Origin: Gammaproteobacteria bacterium RIFCSPHIGHO2_12_FULL_39_24
Lineage (GTDB): Bacteria; Pseudomonadota; Gammaproteobacteria; Coxiellales; Coxiellaceae
Assembly: GCA_001802455.1 (NCBI GenBank)
Contig: MGXZ01000013.1
Coordinates: 1-64,000, forward strand
Length of the DNA stretch: 64,000 nucleotides
Direction of reading: 5' to 3'
The position numbers and the translations under genes are program-made. Shown here piece by piece: positions 9,476 through 17,574 of this stretch (position 1 is the first letter of the stretch; every line of letters starts with the position of its first letter). Below the pieces are notes generated by a model, which worked only from the letters and a program-made list of their open reading frames with translations, was not told the origin of the DNA and searched no databases.

Positions 9476-9620
9476 TAGACTTCTTGCATAACCTTGAGTA
9501 ATGTGACGAGGTCACAGAAAAAATTTTCGAAAAAGCGGAGTGTACACGTTAGTACATGAGCATTTTGAGAAAATTTTTTCGAAGAGATTGTCCATTAATC
9601 GAGGTTATGCAAGAGGTCTA
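9476..9620. mobile_element. MITE-like element, 145 bp, with terminal inverted repeats
   Basis: The ends TAGACTTCTTGCATAACCT and GAGGTTATGCAAGAGGTCTA are inverted copies of about 19 bp with one mismatch. There is no coding capacity. The interior is partly palindromic, with GAAAAAATTTTCG on one side and GAAAATTTTTTCG on the other. The right half is repeated at 24898-24962 beside the IS630 copy, which shows that it is dispersed. A full-length transposase with these ends is not in the window. Confidence 0.72.
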
Positions 9621-9757
9621 TTAATTAAAATAGCAAAAGAAAGCGTCTTGTTGGGAACCTTCCTTAAGGAAATGTTATTTGCGTATTTTGCATAACCTTC
9701 AGTGATTTTACGCTGAAATCTGTTTAGAGTGTCAGCAAAGCACCTAAGGGGGTTACG

Positions 9758-11503
9758 ATGCAGGGCGCAGCAAGTAGTTTTCCGATTTCCCTGAACGGTG
9801 GTGAGGCGGAGCGTTTGTTACCCACCGCTGGTTTGGTTGTTACTGCTCAAGTAAAAGCCGCCAATGGTATTGTGATCAAAGTGCTTAGCAATGGCGCGGC
9901 CTACTTCTTACAAGCCGTCAATTCGATTGGAAATAGCGTTATTTTCAATGAAATAAATGTTGTTGAAGCGGCTTCTCTTCTTTCTTCCTTTCAATCATTC
10001 GCGCGAAATGTATTCAGCGGAATGCTCAATGCGCCAGGACAAATGTTAGCGACTGCGCGCGGTGAAAATAGTGGTGAAAATAATGGTGGCAATCCTAAAG
10101 AAATTCGTGAATTAATCATCGCTTCTTATTCATTAACAGTAATTTTGGCATCAGCATCTTCCCTGTTGTATGTCATCGCTTATTTTTCTTTTCCTCATCT
10201 GGGTTATTCTTCCGATACAGCTAAATCAGCTTGTGATTTTGTGTTTTATACCGGTTTTGCCATTTGGCCAACGTTGATGCTAACAACCTTAGGGCAAATT
10301 GCCTATGCCTCTGGTTTTTGGAAATCGTCATTAATCACTTCGTTGATGAATCGAATTCCTGCAATCATCGGTAGCTATTTTTTGGCGGTTACTGCCGGTT
10401 GGTTAACAACGGGTATTGCAGTAGCTAATTTGGCAGCGCCTTGGTTGGTCTATCTAGCAATGGAGTTTTGGATGCGCCATCAAGCCGCATTTCGGGATGT
10501 GTTTACTTCTAGCACTGATCGAAATCAACAGCCTGAATTTCAAACAATCATGAAACAATTAAAAACCATGTTCATTTTAAGTTTGAAAGTAGGTTTTCAA
10601 CGTTGCACGGAATGGTTGAATGCGTTGGCGATTACCATGATATTAGGTGCAATGATTAAAAGTAGCTTGCGATCAATGAATCCTGCGCTGAACGCGATTG
10701 CTTTGTGGAGTTTATTTTCACAAGGGATTGGCACGGGTGCCAATATGATTGTGGCGAAACTGATTAAGCAATTAGAAAAAGCAAAAGAACAAAACAAATC
10801 GAAAGACGAACAAGCGGAGATTTATAAGCAGATTAAATCCGTGATTGTGAAAAGCGTGATGGCAGGAGTTGTCATTAATAGTGTGGTGGGTGCTGCCATG
10901 TATGCTGCACGAACCAATATCGTTAAATGCTTAATTGATAATCCTTCACCGCAAACACAACAAACGGCTGAAAATTTATTGGGTGTGGTAGGTTTGGGTT
11001 TGGTTGCAGATGCTATTCGCCTTATTGTTTCTACTGTGTTAACCGCTTTTAATAAGCCGCTCCAACCTAATGCGGTTTCGTTAAGTTTAATGAGCTTTGG
11101 AATAGCGATAGGATTTTTAATATCACTGGGTCAAAGCGATAGTTTTAAAATCATGTCTATTTTTGCTTGCCGATCAGCAACCATTTCTTTATCAGCACTC
11201 GCTAATCTTTATACGACTTATTGCTCCGTTGTAGGACTGCATGCGGCAATCGACAAGAAAATTGCAGCGCAACTACTAGTGGCGCAACCTGTTCGCAAGG
11301 AGAATACTACTGCGACCGCTGTGAATGTTTCTGTGAATCAGGAAGAGGAAGAAGAGGTGGCGGCACCTCCTCAATCCAACGGCTTGTTATTATTCTTCAC
11401 TTGTTGTAAAGACGTGTGCATAAGCGCTTATTGCAGATTTTTTGGTGCGCGAGTTGGAACTGCTCCAGCGGAAGCACAACATAATCATTTCGCACATGGA
11501 TAA
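9758..11503 (+). CDS. MATE-like multidrug/organic cation transporter
   Basis: A 581-residue polytopic membrane protein that I place in or near the MATE (MatE) family of Na+/H+-coupled exporters. This rests on the spacing of about 12 hydrophobic segments in two similar halves and the Ala/Gly-rich helices around residues 60-110. The ATG has AAGGGGG upstream. Usual MATE proteins are about 450 residues. This one has a hydrophilic KLIKQLEKAKEQNKSKDEQ loop near residue 350 and a long C-terminal tail with a glutamate run and several cysteines. Its end overlaps the convergent phosphodiesterase gene by 19 bp. Family assignment is moderate and the tail function is unknown. Confidence 0.65.
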   Translation: MQGAASSFPISLNGGEAERLLPTAGLVVTAQVKAANGIVIKVLSNGAAYFLQAVNSIGNSVIFNEINVVEAASLLSSFQSFARNVFSGMLNAPGQMLATARGENSGENNGGNPKEIRELIIASYSLTVILASASSLLYVIAYFSFPHLGYSSDTAKSACDFVFYTGFAIWPTLMLTTLGQIAYASGFWKSSLITSLMNRIPAIIGSYFLAVTAGWLTTGIAVANLAAPWLVYLAMEFWMRHQAAFRDVFTSSTDRNQQPEFQTIMKQLKTMFILSLKVGFQRCTEWLNALAITMILGAMIKSSLRSMNPALNAIALWSLFSQGIGTGANMIVAKLIKQLEKAKEQNKSKDEQAEIYKQIKSVIVKSVMAGVVINSVVGAAMYAARTNIVKCLIDNPSPQTQQTAENLLGVVGLGLVADAIRLIVSTVLTAFNKPLQPNAVSLSLMSFGIAIGFLISLGQSDSFKIMSIFACRSATISLSALANLYTTYCSVVGLHAAIDKKIAAQLLVAQPVRKENTTATAVNVSVNQEEEEEVAAPPQSNGLLLFFTCCKDVCISAYCRFFGARVGTAPAEAQHNHFAHG

Positions 11504-12231
11504 CAGGAAACGGCATCCGTAAATATTCCATCCACATTAATTGATTTTAATTTTTCAACACCCTGTGACGTATTCACGGTATACGCCAAAACATGCAGTC
11601 CTGCTGCATGCAACAGCGCAACATATTTTTCATCTAAAATTTTATACGGTTGATGAATGGAGATAATATTTGAACGTAATAATGCCACCGCTTCTTTTTC
11701 AGTAATTTTTTTTTCGCAAATTAATCCAAGCGGCAAACTGTTTGCACGTTCCGAAATTTGCATTAAAGCAAATTGACTGCTGCTCGATATAAAAATAGTA
11801 TTGGCGTGCGCGAGCCAATATTTTTGTAAATGATCAATAATACATTCTGCCAATAAAATAGCTTCTTTTTTGGTGCTGCATTTTACTTCTAAATTTAACC
11901 CCACAGTTAAATCTGCTGCACAGCGCAACCATTCCTGCAGAGTGGGCACGCGTTCATTTTTAAATTTAACGGAAAACCAACTGCCCGCATCCAACAGTGA
12001 TAATTTTGATAAAGTGATATCCGATAATTTTCCTTTACCATTCGTCGTGCGATTTAAGGTGGTATCATGAAAAATCACAGGATGACGATCTTGGGTTAAC
12101 TGAATATCACTTTCCACCCATGTTGCACCCTGTTGTTTTGCCAGTTTCAACGCAGCAAGGGTATTTTCAGGCGCCAATTGCGATGCACCACGATGCGCGA
12201 TGGTGAATGGTAATGGCCATGATTTTTGCAT
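11485..12231 (-). CDS. ugpQ: Glycerophosphodiester phosphodiesterase
   Basis: This 248-residue enzyme hydrolyses glycerophosphodiesters from phospholipid turnover to sn-glycerol-3-phosphate and an alcohol. The TIM-barrel signature is clear: IAHRGASQLAPENTL near the N-terminus holds the catalytic His and metal-binding Glu, and ESDIQLTQDRHPVIFHD supplies the next Glu/Asp and second His. There is no signal peptide, so it is the cytoplasmic UgpQ type rather than periplasmic GlpQ. The ATG at 12231 has GGAGA upstream. It overlaps the convergent MATE-like gene at the 3' end. Confidence 0.9.
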   Translation of the reverse strand: MQKSWPLPFTIAHRGASQLAPENTLAALKLAKQQGATWVESDIQLTQDRHPVIFHDTTLNRTTNGKGKLSDITLSKLSLLDAGSWFSVKFKNERVPTLQEWLRCAADLTVGLNLEVKCSTKKEAILLAECIIDHLQKYWLAHANTIFISSSSQFALMQISERANSLPLGLICEKKITEKEAVALLRSNIISIHQPYKILDEKYVALLHAAGLHVLAYTVNTSQGVEKLKSINVDGIFTDAVSCYPCAK

Positions 12232-12329
12232 ATATTCTCCAAAGTAATTTGCATCTTATCATCCTGAGATAATCTTGCTAATATACAAATCGTTACGCTT
12301 AATATTGATTAAAAAAGAGTCAATTTTAC

Positions 12330-13400
12330 ATGGAACTAGCGAAAAAATCTCGTTTTCATTCTTACAACACGTTGATGCGTTATGCCAGAATGCTTCGGTT
12401 TGGCGAACTACACACCAAAATTGATCCACTCTCCGGTTTGCACGCCATTATTGCCATCCACAGCACTAAATTGGGTCCCGCAATTGGTGGCACTCGATTT
12501 TACTCTTATTCATCTTTTGAATCAGCAATTAAAGATGCATTGCGTTTGTCCTACGGTATGACATTGAAAGCAGCAGCCTGCGGTTTGTCGCATGGTGGTG
12601 CAAAAGCAGTAATTATTAAACCCAGAGGGGGTTTTGATAGACAAGCTATTTTCAAAAGCTTTGGCGATTTTGTGCATGAATTAAATGGTCGCTATATCAC
12701 TGCGGTTGATGTTGGTACAACACTAGAAGACATGACCACCATTTTTGAACGCACTCCTTTCGTGTGTGGCGCCAGCGGTCCTGGTCGTGTTGATGAAGAT
12801 CCATCGCCTTCCACCGCGCGTGGCGTTTTTCGTGCCATTCAAGCGGCCGTAAAATTTAAATTTAAAAAAGATAACTGCAATGGTATTCATGTTGCCATTC
12901 AGGGTATCGGACGTGTTGGTTTTACTCTCGCGAGACAATTGGTTGAAGATGGCGCGCGCGTTACCGTTTCGGATATGCATGCTGATCTGGTTGCAAAATG
13001 CGTAAAAGAATTAACGATTTCTCATGTTCCGATCACCGAGATTGAAAATGTGCAATGCGATATTTTTTCACCTTGCGCAATGGGTGGTACAATCACTTCA
13101 GATTTCATTCATCGCACACAGGCAAAAATTATTGCGGGCGCTGCTAATAATCAATTGGCGCATCACAACAATGCACACATCATGCAAACACGCAACATTA
13201 TTTATCTGCCCGATTTTTTAATTAATTCGGGTGGATTAATTAATGCTGCCACTACCTACAGTTACCAAAATCTTTCGATGGTGAATAAAAAAGTGGATGG
13301 TATTTATGATGTTGTGATGACGATGTTAGAACGTGCAAAAATCAGTGGAAAAACAACGAATGCGGTCGCAGAAGAAATGGCGTTTGAGAGATTGAAATAA
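12330..13400 (+). CDS. ldh: Leucine dehydrogenase (Glu/Leu/Phe/Val dehydrogenase family)
   Basis: This 356-residue enzyme interconverts branched-chain amino acids and 2-oxo acids with NAD+. The substrate domain shows KLGPAIGGTR and the catalytic lysine region LSHGGAKAVI. The C-terminal Rossmann domain has VAIQGIGRVGFTLA. The family's usual length is about 350-365 residues, and this fits leucine rather than glutamate dehydrogenase. It is the first gene of a row with E1alpha, E1beta and E2 genes, which suggests that its oxo-acid product feeds that complex. A short repeat, ACTGATAACTGATAACT, separates it from the E1alpha gene. Confidence 0.88.
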   Translation: MELAKKSRFHSYNTLMRYARMLRFGELHTKIDPLSGLHAIIAIHSTKLGPAIGGTRFYSYSSFESAIKDALRLSYGMTLKAAACGLSHGGAKAVIIKPRGGFDRQAIFKSFGDFVHELNGRYITAVDVGTTLEDMTTIFERTPFVCGASGPGRVDEDPSPSTARGVFRAIQAAVKFKFKKDNCNGIHVAIQGIGRVGFTLARQLVEDGARVTVSDMHADLVAKCVKELTISHVPITEIENVQCDIFSPCAMGGTITSDFIHRTQAKIIAGAANNQLAHHNNAHIMQTRNIIYLPDFLINSGGLINAATTYSYQNLSMVNKKVDGIYDVVMTMLERAKISGKTTNAVAEEMAFERLK

Positions 13401-13404
13401 CGCA

Positions 13405-13422
13405 CACTGATAACTGATAACT
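13405..13422. repeat. Short tandem repeat CTGATAA
   Basis: CACTGATAACTGATAACT is a 7-bp unit repeated about 2.5 times between the leucine dehydrogenase and E1alpha genes. The same type of repeat recurs at 16300-16385, and related scraps are at 9142-9160, 42183-42203 and 53470-53487. Confidence 0.5.
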
Positions 13423-13433
13423 AAGAATAACTT

Positions 13434-14510
13434 ATGTCCACAAAATTAAAAACAATTGCCAGTTTCATTGTCCCTTATCTGCAATATTTAAATGAACACA
13501 GCGAATTAACGCAGCCTTTTCCTGAGTTTGTTACTACCGATTTATTAATGACTATTTACAAACGCATGACATTACTTCGCGTGTTTGATCATCAAATGGT
13601 GAACTTACATCGCGCAGGAAAAATAGGCACTTTTCCCTCATCACTCGGACAAGAAGGCATTTTTATTCCCATTGGAATGGCCATGAAAAAAGAAGATGTG
13701 TTCTGCCCTTTTTATCGGGATCATGGCGTCATGATTCAACGTGGTTACGCATTGGGTGATATTTTAGGATATTGGGCGGGTGATGAGCGTGGCAATGCAT
13801 CAATCGCAGCACAAAAAGATTTTCCAATTTGTGTTCCCATTGCAACACAATGTTTACACGCAGCGGGTGTTGCTTTCGCCATTCGCTATCGAAAAGAAAA
13901 TCGCGTGGTAGTCGCTGAAATTGGTGATGGCGGCACATCCAAAGGTGATTTTTATGAAGCCTTAAATTTAGCGGGTGCGTGGCATTTGCCTGTTGTTTTT
14001 ATCATTGATAATAATCAATGGGCGATTTCGGTTCCACGCCAAAAACAATCCGCATGCGAAACGCTCGCACAAAAAGCGATTGCAGCAGGATTGGATTGCA
14101 TTCAAGTCGATGGCAATGATCCGATTGCTGTGCTTGATATTGCAAAACAAGCCATTGAGCAAGCACGTAATGGCGGAAAAGCAACCGTCATTGAAGCGAT
14201 TTCATATCGTCTTGCGGATCACACCACTGTCGATGATGCTTCACGTTATTCTGACGCAGAAGAAAAAAAATTAGCATGGAAAAAAGAACCGATTGCGCGT
14301 TTGGGGTATTATTTAGAATCACTGGGTGTGTGGGATAAAGACAAAGAAGCGGCACTGCAAAGTGATACAAAAGAATTCGTCGAAAAAGAAATGGCTGGTT
14401 ATTTTAAAAAAGAAAAACAAAAACCGGAATCTATGTTTGATTATATGTATGACACATTGCCGGAAGCGATGATTGAGCAACGAGATGATTTGCTGGGAAA
14501 TTCCCAGTAA
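13434..14510 (+). CDS. 2-oxoacid dehydrogenase E1 component, alpha subunit
   Basis: A 358-residue thiamin-diphosphate-dependent subunit that decarboxylates a 2-oxo acid (pyruvate or branched-chain). The ThDP/Mg motif is EIGDGGTSKGDFYEALNLAG followed by the expected FIIDNNQWAIS. An RDHGVMIQRG segment matches the substrate-entry region, and the phosphorylation-loop-like YRLADHTTVDDASRY is present. The leucine dehydrogenase upstream favours a branched-chain substrate (bkdA1-like), but pdhA is possible. The beta-subunit gene should follow directly, yet an antisense vapBC module lies between them. Confidence 0.88.
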   Translation: MSTKLKTIASFIVPYLQYLNEHSELTQPFPEFVTTDLLMTIYKRMTLLRVFDHQMVNLHRAGKIGTFPSSLGQEGIFIPIGMAMKKEDVFCPFYRDHGVMIQRGYALGDILGYWAGDERGNASIAAQKDFPICVPIATQCLHAAGVAFAIRYRKENRVVVAEIGDGGTSKGDFYEALNLAGAWHLPVVFIIDNNQWAISVPRQKQSACETLAQKAIAAGLDCIQVDGNDPIAVLDIAKQAIEQARNGGKATVIEAISYRLADHTTVDDASRYSDAEEKKLAWKKEPIARLGYYLESLGVWDKDKEAALQSDTKEFVEKEMAGYFKKEKQKPESMFDYMYDTLPEAMIEQRDDLLGNSQ

Positions 14511-14517
14511 CAACAAA

Positions 14518-14919
14518 CTAACACCAATTTTCCACTTTTAATTCAGCAATACGTTTAAATTCTTTCTCGTTATTTGTTACCAATATCACATCGAGTGACA
14601 ATGCATGCGCAGCAATGAATAGATCACTGCTTCCAATTGGCTTTCCTTTTTTTTCAAGGAGCAATCTGATTTTTGCGTAGTATTCAGCAATAGAGTTAGG
14701 TAGTGGCAAAACGGGAATAAAGTGTGTCAAGGCTGTTAATTTTTGAATAGCTTGCGCATGCAATTGGCTTTTATGGGCACCATACAATAATTCAGAATAA
14801 GTGATAATAGACATTCCAATGTCACCTGATGATTGTTGCTCAAAGCGATTGAGCACGCTTTCCGGTTTTTTCTTTGAAATATAAATACAGATATTCGTAT
14901 CTAACATATATTTCAGCAT
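14518..14919 (-). CDS. vapC: VapC-type PIN-domain toxin
   Basis: A PIN-domain ribonuclease of about 133 residues; VapC toxins usually cut initiator tRNA or rRNA. Acidic active-site residues are in MLDTNICIYI, SELLYGAH, GSSDLFIAAHAL and the VTNNEKEF region. The ATG at 14919 is better than the track's TTG, because AGGAAA lies upstream and it starts just after the antitoxin stop. It faces opposite to the dehydrogenase genes on both sides, and its end is 7 bp from the E1alpha stop. The module looks inserted into that gene row. Confidence 0.9.
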   Translation of the reverse strand: MLKYMLDTNICIYISKKKPESVLNRFEQQSSGDIGMSIITYSELLYGAHKSQLHAQAIQKLTALTHFIPVLPLPNSIAEYYAKIRLLLEKKGKPIGSSDLFIAAHALSLDVILVTNNEKEFKRIAELKVENWC

Positions 14920-14921
14920 GA

Positions 14922-15185
14922 TCAAAATTTCCTTTTTTGAGGCAGCGGATCATGCCGGCCATCTTTCATAAAATCATCCGGCAGTTCAGTTAATAATTTA
15001 AATGCTTGAGACATATCCGATTGTGTTTTTCGAATCACCACTTCATCGTTGCGCATAAAAATAATGACAGGGCCGACGGAAAAATGAAAAGCGTTCGGCA
15101 AACGAACAGCCAAAGAGTTACCACTTTTAAAAACCATGGTCTTTCTGTGCCCACTTAATTTTTCAGATTTTTTAACTCTTCCCAT
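14922..15185 (-). CDS. vapB: VapB-type antitoxin (AbrB/SpoVT fold)
   Basis: An 87-residue antitoxin that should neutralise VapC and repress the operon. The swapped-hairpin DNA-binding part is visible as TMVFKSGNSLAVRLP (about residues 16-30), followed by the acidic/hydrophobic toxin-binding tail. The ATG at 15185 has GGAGCG upstream. The toxin start follows its stop by 2 bp. A perfect 9-bp inverted repeat overlaps the promoter, the usual place for autoregulation. Confidence 0.88.
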   Translation of the reverse strand: MGRVKKSEKLSGHRKTMVFKSGNSLAVRLPNAFHFSVGPVIIFMRNDEVVIRKTQSDMSQAFKLLTELPDDFMKDGRHDPLPQKRKF

Positions 15186-15207
15186 GGTGAACGCTCCATA
15201 GCTATGA

Positions 15208-15233
15208 TGTATATACCTATATAAGTATATACA
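15208..15233. promoter_or_regulatory. Probable VapB/VapBC operator
   Basis: TGTATATAC and GTATATACA form a perfect 9-bp inverted repeat with an 8-bp spacer. It lies 23 bp upstream of vapB and covers the -10 box. This fits a binding site for a dimeric AbrB-type antitoxin. Confidence 0.65.
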
Positions 15234-15253
15234 TTATACCCTGCTGTCGTCAA
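15224..15253 (-). promoter_or_regulatory. vapBC promoter
   Basis: On the minus strand TTGACG (15248-15253) and TATACT (15224-15229) are separated by 18 bp, close to sigma-70 consensus. The -10 box lies in the right arm of the operator palindrome. Confidence 0.55.
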
Positions 15254-15326
15254 ACAAAATTAATCGTGCATTATGATGAAAAAACAGTTATTTTTATATC
15301 CGTGTTTTTCAACAAAATGAATCGTT

Positions 15327-16298
15327 ATGCCCACAATCACCCTTGTCGAAGCCGTTAACCAAGCCATTCGTTACGAAATGACACACGATAAAGACGTTGT
15401 TATTTTTGGCGAAGATATTGCGATCAATGGCGGTGTTTTTCGTGCAACGGTGGGTCTGCTCGAAAAATTTGGACCCGAACGCGTACTCGACACACCGCTG
15501 GCAGAAAGCATGATTGCCGGCATGAGTATCGGTATGGCATCACAAGGTTTAAAACCGATTGCAGAATTTCAATTCTCCGGATTTATTTATTCCGCTATTG
15601 ATCAAATTCTCTCGCATGCAGCGCGTATGCGTAATCGTACACGTGGACGATTAAGTTGTCCGATTGTGTATCGCACACCATTTGGTGGTGGTATTCATGC
15701 ACCAGAACATCATTCCGAAAGTATGGAAGCCTTATTCGCGCATATTCCTGGCATTCGCGTTGTGGTTCCATCATCACCTGCAAAAACGTATGGATTATTA
15801 TTAGCGTCAATTCGCAATCCCGACCCTATTTTATTTTTAGAACCAACAAGAATTTATCGTTTAATAAAACAAGATGTGCCAGATAATGGTGAAGCATTGC
15901 CACTGGATAAATGTTTTGTTGTCAAAGAAGGCGATGATGTCACGTTAATTTCGTGGGGCGCGATGATGAAAGAAACCATCGAAGCCGCCGAGCAATTAGA
16001 AAATGGGGGTATTTCTGCAGAAATAATCGATTTAGCAACAATATCACCCATTGATATTCAAACGATTTTAACCTCAGTTGAAAAAACAAAACGGTGTGTG
16101 ATTATTTCAGAAGCGCCACGCACGTGCGGCGTTGCTGCTGAAATTGCCGCGCAATTAGCAGAATATGCGCTCGATCTTTTAAAAGCGCCAGTGCAACGGG
16201 TCACCGGTTACGACACCGTGATGCCGTATGCGCAATTAGAAAAATACTATATGCCCAGTGTAGAGCGGATTGTAAAAGCGGTGAGAAATATAATATAA
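15327..16298 (+). CDS. 2-oxoacid dehydrogenase E1 component, beta subunit
   Basis: A 323-residue transketolase-like subunit that pairs with E1alpha to form the ThDP site. Typical segments are present: FGEDIAINGGVFRAT, RVLDTPLAESMIAGMSIGMA, and the RTPFGGGIHAPEHHSES region holding the catalytic histidine loop. The C-terminal half carries the usual ISWGAMMKETIEAAEQL and APRTCGVAAEIAAQ. It is separated from E1alpha by an 816-bp interval filled by vapBC, so it probably needs its own promoter or read-through. The E2 gene follows after a repeat-filled 89-bp gap. Confidence 0.9.
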   Translation: MPTITLVEAVNQAIRYEMTHDKDVVIFGEDIAINGGVFRATVGLLEKFGPERVLDTPLAESMIAGMSIGMASQGLKPIAEFQFSGFIYSAIDQILSHAARMRNRTRGRLSCPIVYRTPFGGGIHAPEHHSESMEALFAHIPGIRVVVPSSPAKTYGLLLASIRNPDPILFLEPTRIYRLIKQDVPDNGEALPLDKCFVVKEGDDVTLISWGAMMKETIEAAEQLENGGISAEIIDLATISPIDIQTILTSVEKTKRCVIISEAPRTCGVAAEIAAQLAEYALDLLKAPVQRVTGYDTVMPYAQLEKYYMPSVERIVKAVRNII

Positions 16299-16299
16299 G

Positions 16300-16385
16300 T
16301 TATCAGTAATCTGTTATCAGTGTCTGCGGTGCACTCTTACGGATAGCTGATCACTGATTACTGATCACTGATAACGGATAACTGA
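16300..16385. repeat. Intergenic repeat of TGATNAC units with inverted symmetry
   Basis: The whole gap between the E1beta and E2 genes consists of degenerate units such as GTTATCAGTAATCTGTTATC and CACTGATTACTGATCACTGA. The left and right halves are near-inverted copies around TGCGGTGCA and could form a hairpin. The repeat ends immediately before the E2 start codon, where GATAACTG occupies the ribosome-binding position. Confidence 0.6.
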
Positions 16386-16387
16386 CT

Positions 16388-17482
16388 ATGAAAATATTCA
16401 AACTCCCCGACCTCGGCGAAGGCCTGCCTGACGCCATCATTCGTGAATGGCATGTGAAAGTAGGCGAGCAAGTTAAAAAAGATCAACCGATTGCCGCAAT
16501 GGAAACGGCAAAAGCACTCGTTGATGTGGTTGCACCTTTTGATGCAAAAATTGAAAAATTATTCGGTGAAATAAATAATACGATTGAAACGGGAAAACCA
16601 TTAATCGGTTTTGAAGGTGAACCAGACGCCAGTGATATTAAAAAAGACACGGGAACGGTTGTCGGAAAAATTGAGCAATCCGAAAAAACAGTATCGAATG
16701 CGCATTTCTCTGCAAAAATAAGTGATCATGATATCAAAGCAACACCCGCTATTCGCGCACTCGCACGAAAACTAAATGTAGATTTATCGCAAGTCAAATA
16801 CAGTGGTGATCACATTACCGCTGAAGATATAAAAAAAACCCCTGCTAATGGCTGGGAAACCCTATCCGCTGTAAAACGCGCGATGGTTTTATCCATGCAG
16901 AAATCCCATCAAGATATTGTGCCTGTCACCATTATCGATGATGCTGATATCAGTGCGTGGACAGGCAAACAAGACATCACTATTCGCATTATTCGTGCGA
17001 TTATTTCCGCATGCAAAACAGAATCCGCATTAAATTCCCACTTTGACGGCAAAAATATGCAAACCAAAAAATTTGCTGAGATTAATTTAGGATTAGCGAT
17101 CGACATGCCGCACGGATTATTTGTTCCTGTGATTAAAAATATTGCCGATTTATCCGATGAAAAAATTCGTGACAAGGTGGAAAAATATAAACAACAAGCA
17201 CAAACCAAATCGATCGCATCAACAGATTTAAAAGATCCAACGATTGTATTATCTAATTTCGGCGCAATTGCAGGACGCTATGCGAATCCCATTATTTTAC
17301 CACCCACCGTTGCGATCATCGGTGTTGGTCGATTATTTCAATCTATTGTTCTCGATGAAAAAAATCAACCGACAACACATCGCATGATGCCACTCTCTTT
17401 AACCGTTGATCATCGCGCGATTACGGGTGGTGAAGCAGCGCGATTTTTAAAGGCGATGATGGATGGGTTGAGTGAGAAGTAA
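16388..17482 (+). CDS. 2-oxoacid dehydrogenase E2 (dihydrolipoamide acyltransferase)
   Basis: A 364-residue core enzyme that moves the acyl group from E1 to CoA. One N-terminal lipoyl domain (residues 1-78) carries the lipoylated lysine in METAKALVDV. A peripheral-subunit-binding domain follows at about 118-155 (ATPAIRALARKLNVDL), then the catalytic domain. The catalytic histidine is in DHRAITGG near the C-terminus, with Thr at the position usually occupied by Asp in the HxxxDG motif. No E3 gene is in the window, so lipoamide dehydrogenase must be shared from elsewhere. Substrate could be pyruvate or branched-chain oxo acids; the leucine dehydrogenase favours the latter. Confidence 0.9.
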   Translation: MKIFKLPDLGEGLPDAIIREWHVKVGEQVKKDQPIAAMETAKALVDVVAPFDAKIEKLFGEINNTIETGKPLIGFEGEPDASDIKKDTGTVVGKIEQSEKTVSNAHFSAKISDHDIKATPAIRALARKLNVDLSQVKYSGDHITAEDIKKTPANGWETLSAVKRAMVLSMQKSHQDIVPVTIIDDADISAWTGKQDITIRIIRAIISACKTESALNSHFDGKNMQTKKFAEINLGLAIDMPHGLFVPVIKNIADLSDEKIRDKVEKYKQQAQTKSIASTDLKDPTIVLSNFGAIAGRYANPIILPPTVAIIGVGRLFQSIVLDEKNQPTTHRMMPLSLTVDHRAITGGEAARFLKAMMDGLSEK

Positions 17483-17534
17483 GGAAAACACAATATGACA
17501 CACCAAATTTCCGCTCACCGTTACGCATATGTAC

Positions 17535-17540
17535 TATAAT
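17535..17540 (+). promoter_or_regulatory. -10 box for the secreted 180-residue protein
   Basis: A consensus TATAAT lies 35 bp before the ATG at 17575. No good -35 box is seen at 17 bp, so this may be a weak or activator-dependent promoter. Confidence 0.4.
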
Positions 17541-17574
17541 CTTACTGTACCAAGGGTCAACAGCAGGTGGTGAC

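Larger units (their letters stand above)
9109..9757. other. 649-bp intergenic region rich in repeats
   Basis: This gap separates the divergent MFS and MATE-like genes. It contains, in order, an AT-rich promoter-like stretch with a TTGGATAACAGATAACTC repeat remnant, the palindromic element B (9265-9465), a 145-bp MITE (9476-9620), and a final 137 bp with two small palindromes (TTCCTTAAGGAA and TTCAGTGATTTTACGCTGAA) plus a short scrap resembling the MITE end (TGCATAACCTTCAGTG). No coding sequence in it looks real; the 63-codon track ORF lies inside element B. Confidence 0.6.

Noticed and set aside
9324-9515. 63-codon minus-strand ORF
   Set aside because: It lies within hairpin element B and the MITE end, with no ribosome binding site or recognisable protein.
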